Translations under genes and position numbers: made by a program
Part shown: in pieces, positions 8,141 through 16,447 of the stretch
Layout of the letters: every line of letters begins with the position of its first letter
Numbering within the stretch: the stretch's first letter is position 1
Assembly (NCBI RefSeq): GCF_900112895.1
Contig: NZ_FONL01000002.1
Coordinates: 124,001 to 188,000, forward strand
Origin: Succiniclasticum ruminis DSM 9236
GTDB taxonomy: Bacteria > Bacillota > Negativicutes > Acidaminococcales > Acidaminococcaceae
DNA length: 64,000 bases
Direction of reading: 5' to 3'
Notes under the pieces: generated by a model
The model's database searches: none
What the model was told of the DNA's origin: nothing
Seen by the model: only the letters and a program-made list of their open reading frames with translations

Positions 8141-8974
8141 ATGAAAAAAATACTGTTGAACGATTTGTTAAGATTTAACGAAGAAGAACTGTGGAATATC
8201 CGGGTAAAGATGAATGTTCACGATGGAACAACAAATCCGCTGGATGATTATAAAACTAATCCGGATTACATAAATACCGGATGGTTTTTATTTCATAAGA
8301 AACGCAGATACTTTAGAATAGGACAAATTGCTATTTGCCTGTTAAAAATAGATTATGACAGGTGGTTGTTAACGACAATTAAGCGAATTACGAAATATTT
8401 GGATGTTGAAAACGGTGTGGGATATGAAGCAGAAGAACTTGAAGAATACACACAATTATACGGGCGTGTTGTAATTAAGTATCATAATACCGCTATGCGC
8501 ATGGTGAGAAAATTTGAATACGTAATGAATGATTATGAAGTCATTGAAATCCTTCCGGTAGCCTATGACGGTGATGATTTTCCTGGCTATGATAATGTCA
8601 GACTTTCATATTATCAGTTGGAAACAATTATCAAACGTCAACGCTCAACCTGGATTGCGGCGTTACAAAATCAGAAAGCGGTTTATCTTATTACCGATAA
8701 AGCTACGGGTAAACTGTATGTGGGTTCTGCTACAGCCCAGGACAAAATGTTGCTGCAAAGATGGTCCGACTACGTTGCAAATGGTCATGGTGGGAATACG
8801 GAATTAAAATCGATTGTAAAAGAAAAAGGTTTTGATTATGTAAAGAAGAATTTTCAATATTCTATTCTTGAAAATTATAATGCCAGAATGGACGACGACT
8901 ATATCAAAAAGAGAGAAAGATGGTGGAAATATACACTGTGTACGAAACAATGGGGATATAACGATAACTACTAA
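8141..8974 (+). CDS. GIY-YIG nuclease family protein
   Basis: 277 residues. Residues about 180-260 form a GIY-YIG domain: AVYLITDKATGKLYVGSATAQDKMLLQRW, in which the GIY strand is VYL and the YIG strand is YVG, with the conserved Arg (QRW) downstream and a Glu further on (SILENYN...). The N-terminal 170 residues are a separate, unrecognised domain that likely sets target specificity. Low-GC and located among broken small genes, it may be a stand-alone endonuclease that arrived as cargo. The layout resembles a restriction-type or homing-type nuclease; function inferred only from the domain. Confidence 0.8.
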   Translation: MKKILLNDLLRFNEEELWNIRVKMNVHDGTTNPLDDYKTNPDYINTGWFLFHKKRRYFRIGQIAICLLKIDYDRWLLTTIKRITKYLDVENGVGYEAEELEEYTQLYGRVVIKYHNTAMRMVRKFEYVMNDYEVIEILPVAYDGDDFPGYDNVRLSYYQLETIIKRQRSTWIAALQNQKAVYLITDKATGKLYVGSATAQDKMLLQRWSDYVANGHGGNTELKSIVKEKGFDYVKKNFQYSILENYNARMDDDYIKKRERWWKYTLCTKQWGYNDNY

Positions 8975-9192
8975 ATACCGGATACCCAAAAACCTTTGAA
9001 GACAAACAAAAAATGGAACAGATGGCAATGGATAATGAGGTCCTATAAAAACAATTCCACAGATACCTTATGCTGGGTAGATAACCCTGACAACGACGGT
9101 GGTTAAAACTGAAGTTTTGTGCAAAGAGCGTGCCGAAACGCAGTCGATGCTCGGCAGGTGCTCATTGCTGTGTACCATCGCGGAGGATGAAG
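8975..9192 (+). other. Gap with gene remnant and hairpin
   Basis: No complete gene. Bases 8984-9107 hold two adjoining open frames (KTFEDKQKMEQMAMDNEVL, then KNNSTDTLCWVDNPDNDGG) that look like one degraded coding segment with a frameshift. Bases 9126-9163 contain an imperfect inverted repeat (GTGCCGA / TCGGCAGG). Nothing else is supported. Confidence 0.3.
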
Positions 9193-9483
9193 ATGAACAA
9201 TGAAGGCAGTTACCCTCGTGAAATACAGGCTCTTATTCACGAAATGAAGGCTTATGTGATTGCAGAAGAGGACAAATGGTATGAGAGTCTTGGCGGAACT
9301 TATTGGGTCGTAAAAGGTGCTTCAGAAAACTTTATGTATAAAGGCTCGTTTTATGTCATTTATCCTGAAGATGTGGGTTGCAAAACACACGCATTTTTTG
9401 AACATATGATGATTCACAAATTCGAGGATAAACTTAAATCACTTGGCGCAACCCGTGTAACTTGTACGGGAATGATAGATTGA
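9193..9483 (+). CDS. Small hypothetical protein
   Basis: 96 residues from the ATG at 9193, which has a GGAGG six bases upstream; upstream in-frame codons extend through a hairpin and are unlikely to be translated. Central strand-rich part (GGTYWVVKGASENFMYKGSFYVIYPEDVGCKTH) and a C-terminal helix. No family recognised. It ends the AT-rich cargo patch. Confidence 0.55.
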   Translation: MNNEGSYPREIQALIHEMKAYVIAEEDKWYESLGGTYWVVKGASENFMYKGSFYVIYPEDVGCKTHAFFEHMMIHKFEDKLKSLGATRVTCTGMID

Positions 9484-9514
9484 GAAGCCATAGAAATTGT
9501 TATGAACATGACAG

Positions 9515-10234
9515 ATGTGTCAAGAACTGCTTATGAAAAATTTATTCGGTTATTCCCGTGTACTCGCTGTTGGCGACATCCACGGTATGCATGAAAAGTT
9601 AATAATGCTGATGGACAAAATCCGGTTCGCCCCGGAGGAAGACCTCCTGGTTTTCCTTGGGGACTATATCGACCGCGGCCCGGATTCTGTCAAATGCCTG
9701 CAGTACGTGCATGACCTGCAGCTGCAGTCCCCGGACTCCGTGGTCTGCCTTATGGGAAACCACGAGGTGATGATGTCGTCCTATCTCATGGAAAAGCGCG
9801 TCAGCTACAACACCCTGATCGGCGATTATTCCGAGTCCTGGCTGGAGAACGGCGGATTCCGTACACTTCAGCAGCTGAACGAACTGGACATGGATAAAAA
9901 AGAAGGGCTGCTTTCATGGGTCACAGACCTTCCGGTAAAATTCCGGTATCAGGAGTTTTTCTTCTGCCATGCAGGAATAGATCCCGATGTTCCGTTGCCT
10001 GCCCAGTCAGAGTTTGACATGCTTTGGCGCCGCCGGCAGTGGTGGGAACAGTACAGCGGCGAGGAGATTATCGTAGTGGGGCATACGCCGGTACAGAAGG
10101 TGAGGAAAAAGACAAGGAGCGCAAAACCCCTGTTTTTACCAAACCGGGTCATGATGTGCGATACGGGCGCATACATGGCCGGCGGACGGCTGAGCTGCGT
10201 GGATGTATTAAGCAGGAAGGTATGGCAGGCCTGA
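9515..10234 (+). CDS. PPP-family serine/threonine phosphatase (metallophosphoesterase)
   Basis: About 230-239 residues; starts at 9515 or at the internal ATG at 9533, neither with a strong ribosome binding site. All PPP motifs are present: GDIHG, GDYIDRGPDS, GNHE, FFCHAGI and VVGHTP, giving the two-metal active site. Relatives include lambda phosphatase and bacterial PrpA/diadenosine tetraphosphatase-like enzymes, common on mobile elements. The upstream 30 bp read in another frame as protein-like sequence and base composition changes sharply here, so the 5' end may be a recombination junction. Confidence 0.88.
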   Translation: MCQELLMKNLFGYSRVLAVGDIHGMHEKLIMLMDKIRFAPEEDLLVFLGDYIDRGPDSVKCLQYVHDLQLQSPDSVVCLMGNHEVMMSSYLMEKRVSYNTLIGDYSESWLENGGFRTLQQLNELDMDKKEGLLSWVTDLPVKFRYQEFFFCHAGIDPDVPLPAQSEFDMLWRRRQWWEQYSGEEIIVVGHTPVQKVRKKTRSAKPLFLPNRVMMCDTGAYMAGGRLSCVDVLSRKVWQA

Positions 10235-10274
10235 CCCAGTTTATGGGAATAACGTTTATTAGGGAGGCAGCGAT

Positions 10275-11756
10275 ATGGGCATAGGGCTGAGCAAATCAAA
10301 ATACTGCAGGGGAGTGCAGTGCCCCAAAATGCTTTGGATGGACAGGCACAAACCGGAAGAGGCGGAGGATGTCCTGTCCGAATCACTTATGGTAAACGGC
10401 AACAGGGTTGGGGATGTTGCCAGGGGATACTTCGGAAAATATAATCTCGTGGAATATGATTCCGACAAAACCGTCATGGCGGAAAAGACCGTAAAGTTCA
10501 TGAAAGCAGGATCCGGGAATATTGCAGAGGCCAGTTTCCTGACCGACGGGCTTTACTGTGCCGTGGACATCCTGCACAAAAACGGAAAAGGCTACGACAT
10601 CATTGAAGTAAAAAGTTCCACCGAGGTCAAGGATGTTTATATCGATGACATGGCTTTCCAGTATTATGTCCTGAAACAGTGCGGGATTGACGTGAGGAAA
10701 GTATTCCTCATGCATCTTAACAGCGACTATGTAAGGCATGGCGAGCTTGATCTGAAGGAACTGTTTGTCCTGGAAGAATTTACCACTGCCGTAAAGGGCA
10801 AATACAGCGAGGTCAAATCCAATATCCGGGCAATCCGCGATTATGTGGATACGGACGATGAGCCGGAACGTGATATAGATACTTACTGTGAAGCGCCCTA
10901 TGCCTGCGCGTATCACGGATACTGCGCCAGACACATCCCGGAGCAGTCTGTGTTTAATGTACGCAGGCTGAAAACCGAGAAAAAGTATGAATACTATCAT
11001 CAAGGGATTGTCACGTTTGAGGATATCGTCAAGCAGCAGCCGAAACTGAGCGACAAGCAGTGGAAACAGGTAGAAACCGCTTACTACGGCAGGGCGGATG
11101 AGGTTGACACCGCCGCCATAAAAGAGTTCCTGAGTGAACTGACATACCCCCTGTACCATCTTGATTTCGAGACCTTTCAGCAGGCGATACCGGAATATGA
11201 CGGGCTCAGCCCGTACTCGCAGATCCCGTTCCAGTATTCCCTGCACATCGAGCATGCGGACGGGACGCTGGAACACAGGGAATTCCTGGCAAAAGAGGGG
11301 ACAGACCCGAGAAGAGCCGTTGCCGAGAGCCTGTGCAAAGACATTCCCGGACATGTCTGCGTCCTTGCCTACAACAGGTCGTTCGAGCAAAGGGTGATCC
11401 AGAGCCTTGCCGATTGTTTCCCGGACCTGTCAAAACGGTTGCTGGGGATTAGGAACAACATACACGACCTGATGGTTCCTTTTCAAAAACAGTATTATTA
11501 CAGCAGGGCAATGCAGGGATCCTATTCAATCAAATACGTTCTTCCTGCGCTGTGCCCTGATGACCCTGGGCTTGATTACCAAGCCCTTGAGGGTGTCCAC
11601 AACGGCAGCGAGGCTTCCGAAACTTTTGCGGACATGCCAAACCATACACCGGAGGAAATCAGGGTTATGAGAAACAACCTCCTGAGATACTGCCGCCTTG
11701 ATACCCTGGCAATGGTGAAGGTACTGGAAAAACTGAGGGAGTCTGTCAAAGGTTGA
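10275..11756 (+). CDS. DUF2779 protein: Cas4/RecB-like nuclease plus DEDD-type exonuclease-like domain
   Basis: 493 residues, AGGGAGG site. The N-terminal half resembles Cas4/AddB-type PD-(D/E)XK nucleases: KYCRGVQCPKMLW near the start, DILHKNGKGYDIIEVKSS with the Asp and E-x-K active-site pattern, and a Cys cluster YCEAPYACAYHGYCARH that with the first Cys residues could hold an iron-sulfur cluster. The C-terminal half is DUF2779, with YHLDFETFQ (DEDD-type D-x-E) and a late CRLDTLAMV Asp. Biochemical role is not established for the family; it often occurs near mobile or defence genes. Confidence 0.85.
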   Translation: MGIGLSKSKYCRGVQCPKMLWMDRHKPEEAEDVLSESLMVNGNRVGDVARGYFGKYNLVEYDSDKTVMAEKTVKFMKAGSGNIAEASFLTDGLYCAVDILHKNGKGYDIIEVKSSTEVKDVYIDDMAFQYYVLKQCGIDVRKVFLMHLNSDYVRHGELDLKELFVLEEFTTAVKGKYSEVKSNIRAIRDYVDTDDEPERDIDTYCEAPYACAYHGYCARHIPEQSVFNVRRLKTEKKYEYYHQGIVTFEDIVKQQPKLSDKQWKQVETAYYGRADEVDTAAIKEFLSELTYPLYHLDFETFQQAIPEYDGLSPYSQIPFQYSLHIEHADGTLEHREFLAKEGTDPRRAVAESLCKDIPGHVCVLAYNRSFEQRVIQSLADCFPDLSKRLLGIRNNIHDLMVPFQKQYYYSRAMQGSYSIKYVLPALCPDDPGLDYQALEGVHNGSEASETFADMPNHTPEEIRVMRNNLLRYCRLDTLAMVKVLEKLRESVKG

Positions 11757-11807
11757 TCCTAAGGTTCTGTAAGAAAGACATATGTAATTCAAGGAGGTGT
11801 GCTGCCC

Positions 11808-12536
11808 ATGGTCTCAGACATCATAAAAAGAGATTTTGACTGTTTTGATAAAGGTAAATTCTCGTGGCGGGCATGGTCAGCCCCGGTTCTGTTCTCACCG
11901 GCCGAAATACGGAAACGGCTGGATGTACTAAGGCTGGAAGGACGGAAGATTACAGATCTCAAGCTGGTCGGTTTGAATTACTGTCTGTCGTATTATCATC
12001 TTGAATCACTGCTTTTGAAAGAACCTGACGAAAGTGGAAACAACGTTCAGTCAGTAGACCTTGAAACCCCCATAGGCATATGTGCAGAGATTGATGAACC
12101 CATGCTGATCCGCTTTGAAGACGGGGATGTACTGGAAATAATGGAAGAAACTGACGGAGAGCACCGGATCAGTATGAACCGTATCCCCTGGGACATCAAA
12201 GCAGGGACAAACTTGCCCAACATAGATGCTTCGATATTCTTCAAGGACTGTATAGGGCGAACCATAAAAACAGTAGAATTGCATACATCAGACCTCAGCG
12301 AAAGGGAAGACTATTTTCAGCCATGGAATCCGGAGGCAAAACAGAGCAGCTTTGTGAAATATATTGTTTTGCGGCTCGATGACGGCTATGGACTAAGGTT
12401 CTCAGGATGGCTGGACTTTTGCATTGTTGATTACATAGATTGCAGCAACAACTATGTGAAGAAGACATTTAAAGAAGTTGCACCTGCGTTCTACGATCTT
12501 GATGAACTGATCGAGGATCTGCTAAGCAACGAATGA
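11808..12536 (+). CDS. Hypothetical acidic protein
   Basis: 242 residues from the ATG at 11808, which is 10 bases after AAGGAGG; the GTG at 11799 is too close to that site. The protein is acidic, rich in strand-like segments (IGICAEIDEPMLIRFEDGDVLEIMEE; KYIVLRLDDGYGLRFSGWLDFCIVDYID). No signal peptide and no recognised domain. It resembles the general style of polymorphic-toxin immunity proteins, but there is no adjacent toxin, so this is only a comparison. Confidence 0.6.
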   Translation: MVSDIIKRDFDCFDKGKFSWRAWSAPVLFSPAEIRKRLDVLRLEGRKITDLKLVGLNYCLSYYHLESLLLKEPDESGNNVQSVDLETPIGICAEIDEPMLIRFEDGDVLEIMEETDGEHRISMNRIPWDIKAGTNLPNIDASIFFKDCIGRTIKTVELHTSDLSEREDYFQPWNPEAKQSSFVKYIVLRLDDGYGLRFSGWLDFCIVDYIDCSNNYVKKTFKEVAPAFYDLDELIEDLLSNE

Positions 12537-12682
12537 ATACAGACAGAAATATGCGTACAGGAATGCGCAGTACCTTATGGTGTTACGGTTACGGGCTGCA
12601 AACAGATATGCGGGTAAAACATAAGCCTGAAGAAAAGATCAAATAACACGTAGAAAACCCGGTGAGTTAATGGAGGATTGCA

Positions 12683-12871
12683 ATGAACCTGGCTGACCTG
12701 AAAAAAGAAAAGGATGCAGTAAACAACGAAATAGCTGATTTTCGTGAAAAATCCCGGACCGGCAAGGTACCAGCCGACATTAAGGCCTGGATTGCCGAGG
12801 AGAAACGGCTGCTTGCCAAAAGAGACGCAATTAATAAACGAATTTACGATTACTGTTGCAAGAAAAATTGA
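12683..12871 (+). CDS. Small coiled-coil protein
   Basis: 62 residues, ATG after TGGAGGATT. Highly charged, entirely helical pattern (MNLADLKKEKDAVNNEI..., EEKRLLAKRDAINKRIYDYC), ending CCKKN. No family recognised. Followed 20 bp later by a terminator-like inverted repeat. Confidence 0.55.
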   Translation: MNLADLKKEKDAVNNEIADFREKSRTGKVPADIKAWIAEEKRLLAKRDAINKRIYDYCCKKN

Positions 12872-12888
12872 TAAACCTTGAGTACGAA

Positions 12889-12935
12889 GAAAAAAGCACT
12901 TCCAACGTAGATTGGTAGTGCTTCTTGTTTTGTTT
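12889..12935. terminator. Bidirectional terminator-like inverted repeat
   Basis: AAGCACT (12894) and AGTGCTT (12917) pair; a six-T run follows on the minus strand and a T-rich stretch (CTTGTTTTGTTTT) on the plus strand. It can end the small plus gene and a minus-strand remnant. Confidence 0.65.
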
Positions 12936-13115
12936 TCAGTATAAGAAACTCGTAGAATGTCTGGTCAAAGAAAAGCCTTTGTACGATTGATCCTGGAATA
13001 TGATTACAAGTATCAATTCATCACCTTTGACATCAGATTCGAACTCGATATTACGTTCTGCCAGTTTATTTGCGGGAAGTAATATACTAGTTCTTATGAG
13101 AAGAGGAGATGATTG
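12936..13115 (-). pseudogene. Minus-strand gene remnant without start codon
   Basis: A 59-codon open frame reads as credible protein (RTSILLPANKLAERNIEFE..., GDELILVIIFQDQSYKG) and ends just before a minus-strand terminator, but has no ATG, GTG or TTG near its 5' end. The neighbouring frame upstream (MHCNKTLYDNHLL, start near 13140) could be the missing 5' part joined by a frameshift. Most likely a decayed small gene; family unknown. Confidence 0.4.
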
Positions 13116-13250
13116 TCATAAAGCGTTTTGTTGCAATGCATATATTTTGCCGGATTGTGAAATTTTATTAGTATTAAGTGGAGAAAAATCAAGAAAATGA
13201 ACAAGAAATAAGAAAAATCAAATAAAAAATAAAAAAACAAAAAATAGTTA

Positions 13251-13279
13251 TTGACAAACAAAAACCAATTTGATAAAAT
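13251..13279 (+). promoter_or_regulatory. Strong sigma70-type promoter for structured RNA 1
   Basis: Perfect -35 TTGACA (13251-13256), 17-base spacer, -10 TAAAAT (13274-13279), embedded in an A-rich stretch. No coding gene begins downstream before 14318. Confidence 0.8.
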
Positions 13280-13285
13280 AGCCAT

Positions 13286-13635
13286 GCTTGATCATTGAAA
13301 AACAACGTGAGTGTCTGACAAGAAAGGATACGAACCAAAAAAAGACTTCGGATATAAAGCATCGACAGGTGTTAACACAGGTACCCAATCCTGCTTCTGG
13401 CGGGATACGTGTGCCTGTACGGCCCTGGGATGTTTTGGATCCGAAGTCTTTTTCGTTTCAGGGCCGTCCTGAACCTTGAGAACCGGATATTGCCGGTCTC
13501 TCCCTTGGGCCTGAATAAGGCGCAGGGGACGTAAAACCTTCCGGCGGGAGTGTCAATCTATGATAGCGAGCGCGCTGAAACTGACGAGACGGTGCGCGAG
13601 GACCTTACAGCATGCACCGCAGGGAGAGACCGGGG
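13286..13635 (+). ncRNA. Candidate structured RNA, copy 1
   Basis: Non-coding stretch behind a near-consensus promoter. Visible helices: AAGACTTCGGAT (from 13342) with ATCCGAAGTCTT (from 13439); an inner ATCCTGC/GCGGGAT hairpin near 13388-13406; TTCAGG/CCTGAA at 13457-13473; and a perfect 12-bp long-range pair CCGGTCTCTCCC (13493) with GGGAGAGACCGG (13622). A near-identical core (TGAAACTGACGAGACGGTG, near 13575) and a CCTTGASAACCGRATA segment recur in copy 2. The 3' end is not clear. Large ornate phage-associated RNAs (ROOL, GOLLD) are possible relatives; not recognised with certainty. Confidence 0.6.
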
Positions 13636-13746
13636 CAAACATTTGAAAAAGCATATATTTCATGCCATTAAAGATGTAGAAATGCGCAAAACTTTTGCTA
13701 AATGCAAAATAAAACGAATAAAAAATATAAATTTCGAAATAAGCTA

Positions 13747-13775
13747 TTGACAAAACTTTGCGGCTGCTGTATACT
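13747..13775 (+). promoter_or_regulatory. Strong sigma70-type promoter for structured RNA 2
   Basis: Perfect -35 TTGACA (13747-13752), 17-base spacer, -10 TATACT (13770-13775). Confidence 0.8.
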
Positions 13776-13781
13776 GACTAT

Positions 13782-14240
13782 GCCGGCACCGGGGTTCGGC
13801 TGCCGGCAGGGATAACTGAATAGACGAGGAACCATTCATACAAGTTGCAACAAGTAAGACAACCCGGCCATTTCATTGAAACATCAACCGCAAAACAAAG
13901 ACTTCGGACGTAATGATATTGTTTGTTGAGGGTCGCGGCAGCGATCATGGAGGAAGGCAGGACATCAGCCGGACTGCAGGACTCCCTAACGTTAAGAGAA
14001 AGACTGAATCAACCAGACACTGACTGCGATATCATTACGCCTGAGGTCTTTTTTCTTCCAAATCAGGAAACGCAATCTGAACCTTGACAACCGAATACCG
14101 GGTGTCTTGTGTGGGGAACATGTCACGGAAGCGAGCGCCGACGCCAAGGTGCGACGACCTTCATATGGCAGAGAGCATGGTGAAACTGACGAGACGGTGT
14201 GCGAAGACCTGCCAGCATGAAACCGCATAAGAGACCGGAC
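13782..14240 (+). ncRNA. Candidate structured RNA, copy 2
   Basis: Paralogue of the RNA at 13286. An extended helix joins AAAGACTTCGG.CGTAATGATAT (13897-13919) to ATATCATTACG.CTGAGGTCTTT (14029-14052), followed by TCAGG/TCTGA, the CCTTGACAACCGAATA segment, and the shared core TGAAACTGACGAGACGGTG near 14181. The stem sequences differ from copy 1 while pairing is kept, which is evidence for selection on structure. No open frame fits. It lies directly upstream of the gene at 14318 and may form its leader or be processed. Confidence 0.6.
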
Positions 14241-14317
14241 CAAAGAAAGATTCATTTATAACTGACGACAGCTGAAGGATAACTGTCTGTTACCGTGTAT
14301 GGCAAAGGAGGTGCACC

Positions 14318-14596
14318 ATGGCGGTAATTTATCTGAACCGTCGCAGAAAGCTGACGGAAGAACAGAAACGGGTGGCGACATCGTTATTGCACAACGAAGT
14401 CAATGAAGTGATGGCTGACCTGGAAATTATTGAGGATTCACTGGACAGAACATTCCTGTTTGGGGAACTGAACTTGAGGGAGCTGGCGGAAGGCTATATT
14501 GAAGAACGGCTTAAAACGAACCCTGACGGGAGTTATGATGAGGAACTCCTGAAGCGTGTATACAACCATTACTTCGGTGAGCAGAAAGGGGAGTGA
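14318..14596 (+). CDS. Small protein, first of a pair preceding ClpX genes
   Basis: 92 residues, AAAGGAGG site. Starts MAVIYLNRRRKLTEEQKR and is helical and acidic; it is related along its length to the protein at 17313 (MAVIYMEDEWYMSEEQK..., ending DGSLKEEILKQVY against DGSYDEELLKRVY). Both sit upstream of a clpX paralogue, so they may be partners, adaptors or substrates of these unfoldases. That role is inferred from synteny alone. Confidence 0.65.
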   Translation: MAVIYLNRRRKLTEEQKRVATSLLHNEVNEVMADLEIIEDSLDRTFLFGELNLRELAEGYIEERLKTNPDGSYDEELLKRVYNHYFGEQKGE

Positions 14597-14600
14597 CAGT

Positions 14601-14750
14601 TTGCTCAGGTTTGGGATCCTGCATTGCTACGTGCTGGCCATTTTAATTTTCCTGTTGCGCCGGTGCCCGGAACTTGTAACCGGTTTCGGGTTCGGCTTCA
14701 TGTACATGGTCATCCTGGGTATTTTCTACCATATGATGGACAGGCAGTAA
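14601..14750 (+). CDS. Small membrane protein, TTG start
   Basis: 49 residues from TTG at 14601 with a GGGGAG site eight bases upstream, 4 bp after the previous stop codon. Two hydrophobic stretches (HCYVLAILIFLL and GFGFGFMYMVILGIFYHMM) separated by RRCPELV predict a two-pass membrane peptide. No family recognised. Confidence 0.5.
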   Translation: MLRFGILHCYVLAILIFLLRRCPELVTGFGFGFMYMVILGIFYHMMDRQ

Positions 14751-14793
14751 TGCTGCCGGAGCGAAAGGAAAGGGAAAAGAAAGGAGTGATAGC

Positions 14794-16062
14794 ATGACGG
14801 AACACAAATGCAGTTTCTGCGGTGCCAGGGAGGACGAGGAGAATGTCCTGGTAGGCGACTCCGAGAAGAAGGTTTTCATCTGCCAGTCCTGCTGGAAAAC
14901 AGTGGGGATGATGCTGGACGAGCCGGAAGCGGAACGCGCGGATGCGGAATTTCATGAACCAAAGAACGAGGTTGACTGGTCGGCCATAAGCCCGGAAATA
15001 ATCAAGGAATATTTGGACAGGCACATCATCGGTCAGGACCGGGCGAAAAAGATCCTGTCCGTAGCCGTTTACAATCACTACAAGATGCTGGATCATACAA
15101 AAAAGCACGCGGATGAAAAAAACGGCGTCAAACTGGAAAAGAGCAATATCCTGATGCTGGGTCCTACGGGCGTTGGCAAGACAGCGCTTATCAAGGCACT
15201 GGCAGACGTGCTGAAAGTGCCCTTTGCCATCAGCGATGCCACGACGATGACGGAAAACGGGTATGTGGGAGCGGATCCTGAAAGCTGTATCCAGCGCCTT
15301 CTGCAGGCTGCCGGCGGGGATGTCATGAAAGCCGAGACAGGCATCGTATATATCGACGAGATAGACAAACTTGCATGCAAAGGGGAAAACATGTCCATCA
15401 CGAGGGACGTCAGCGGGGAAGGGGTACAGCAGGCACTCCTGAAAATAATAGAAGGGACGCAGGTAGATGTCGTGGAATCAGGGGGGCGCCGTCATCCGAT
15501 GGCACAAACCACATCCGTGGATACCAGCCGCATCCTTTTCATCGTAGGAGGTGCGTTTGTGGGCATAGACAGCCTGATCCGCAGCAGGACCGAAAAATCC
15601 TCCGGTAACACGCTGGGTTTCTGCGTGGAAAAGAAGCCGGCGGAGCAGGAAGCATCGCATTCCTTTAATGATCTGATAGACCGGGTAACACCGGAAGATA
15701 TCCGCAAGTACGGTGTCATCCCCGAGCTTTTGGGAAGGCTGCCAGTCATCGCCCCGCTGCACGAGCTGAAAGCTGATGACTTGTGCAGGATCCTGACTGA
15801 GCCACAGAATGCGCTGGTCAAGCAGTACAAGGAGATCTTCCGGTATGACAATGTGGAACTGCGGTTCAGCGAAGGCGCCCTACAGGCTGTTGCAGACAGG
15901 GCTATACGCAACGGGACAGGGGCCAGGGGACTGCGCGCCATTTTGGAATCGGTGCTCCTGGAACGTATGTACACAATCAGGAGAAACGCAAAAGGCGGGG
16001 TGCTGGTCATCACCAAGCGCGACATTGACAAAGCGTTTGCCAACGGCATACAGGCAGCATAA
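14794..16062 (+). CDS. clpX: ClpX-type AAA+ unfoldase, element copy 1
   Basis: 422 residues, normal ClpX length. N-terminal zinc-binding domain with C6, C9, C30, C33; Walker A GPTGVGKT (123-130); pore loop GYVG (156-159); Walker B IVYIDE (184-189); sensor-2 GTGARGLR. The RKH substrate-recognition loop is kept as RRH (232-234) and the ClpP-docking IGF loop as LGF (274-276), so docking to ClpP is plausible. It ends ...GIQAA. Located in a mobile region with a second ClpX and a ClpP, it probably redirects proteolysis for the element. Confidence 0.92.
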   Translation: MTEHKCSFCGAREDEENVLVGDSEKKVFICQSCWKTVGMMLDEPEAERADAEFHEPKNEVDWSAISPEIIKEYLDRHIIGQDRAKKILSVAVYNHYKMLDHTKKHADEKNGVKLEKSNILMLGPTGVGKTALIKALADVLKVPFAISDATTMTENGYVGADPESCIQRLLQAAGGDVMKAETGIVYIDEIDKLACKGENMSITRDVSGEGVQQALLKIIEGTQVDVVESGGRRHPMAQTTSVDTSRILFIVGGAFVGIDSLIRSRTEKSSGNTLGFCVEKKPAEQEASHSFNDLIDRVTPEDIRKYGVIPELLGRLPVIAPLHELKADDLCRILTEPQNALVKQYKEIFRYDNVELRFSEGALQAVADRAIRNGTGARGLRAILESVLLERMYTIRRNAKGGVLVITKRDIDKAFANGIQAA

Positions 16063-16155
16063 GCAACACCCGTGCTGAAAAGCATGCCAACAAAACAGGA
16101 AGCGGGAAATATTTTCCTGCTTCCTACCCAAGGGTCAACGGAAGGAGAATACAAG

Positions 16156-16296
16156 ATGTTTTGTAGCGAAGAAAACCGCAACAGCCGCCGCGACAAGAAA
16201 CGCCATGCCGCCCGGTATAAACCGGTACGGCACAGCGGCGTGAAGGGATTCAGCAGATATGAATGGTTCAGGCGCGAAAAGAGACAGGAGGGCTGA
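16156..16296 (+). CDS. Small basic protein
   Basis: 46 residues from ATG at 16156 with a GGAAGGAG site. Very rich in Arg, Lys and His (NSRRDKKRHAARYKPVRHSG), which suggests nucleic-acid binding or disorder. No family recognised. It is followed four bases later by the small lipoprotein gene. Confidence 0.5.
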   Translation: MFCSEENRNSRRDKKRHAARYKPVRHSGVKGFSRYEWFRREKRQEG

Positions 16297-16300
16297 CCTC

Positions 16301-16411
16301 ATGACAAAACGGACAAAAATTGTGTTGGCCATGCTGCTGTTGTTAGTCATTTTAAACACGCTGACAGCCTGCGGTGGCGGATTTACGGGCAATCCCGCTA
16401 TTTTCCACTAG
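16301..16411 (+). CDS. Tiny lipoprotein
   Basis: 36 residues from ATG at 16301, with CAGGAGG upstream. A basic N-terminus (MTKRTK), a hydrophobic core and the lipobox LTAC followed by GGG are clear; the mature peptide is only about 16 residues (GGGFTGNPAIFH end). In size it recalls colicin-lysis or entericidin-type lipopeptides, but that is only a size and layout comparison. Probably co-transcribed with clpX copy 1 and the downstream Sel1 gene. Confidence 0.55.
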   Translation: MTKRTKIVLAMLLLLVILNTLTACGGGFTGNPAIFH

Positions 16412-16447
16412 GCTTGCAATGCTTACATAAAGGCAGGTGATGCAGAT

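Noticed and set aside
13575-13597. Hammerhead ribozyme core (CUGACGA with GAAA)
   Set aside because: The GAAA and CUGANGA elements are adjacent instead of separated by a stem, so the fold is impossible here.
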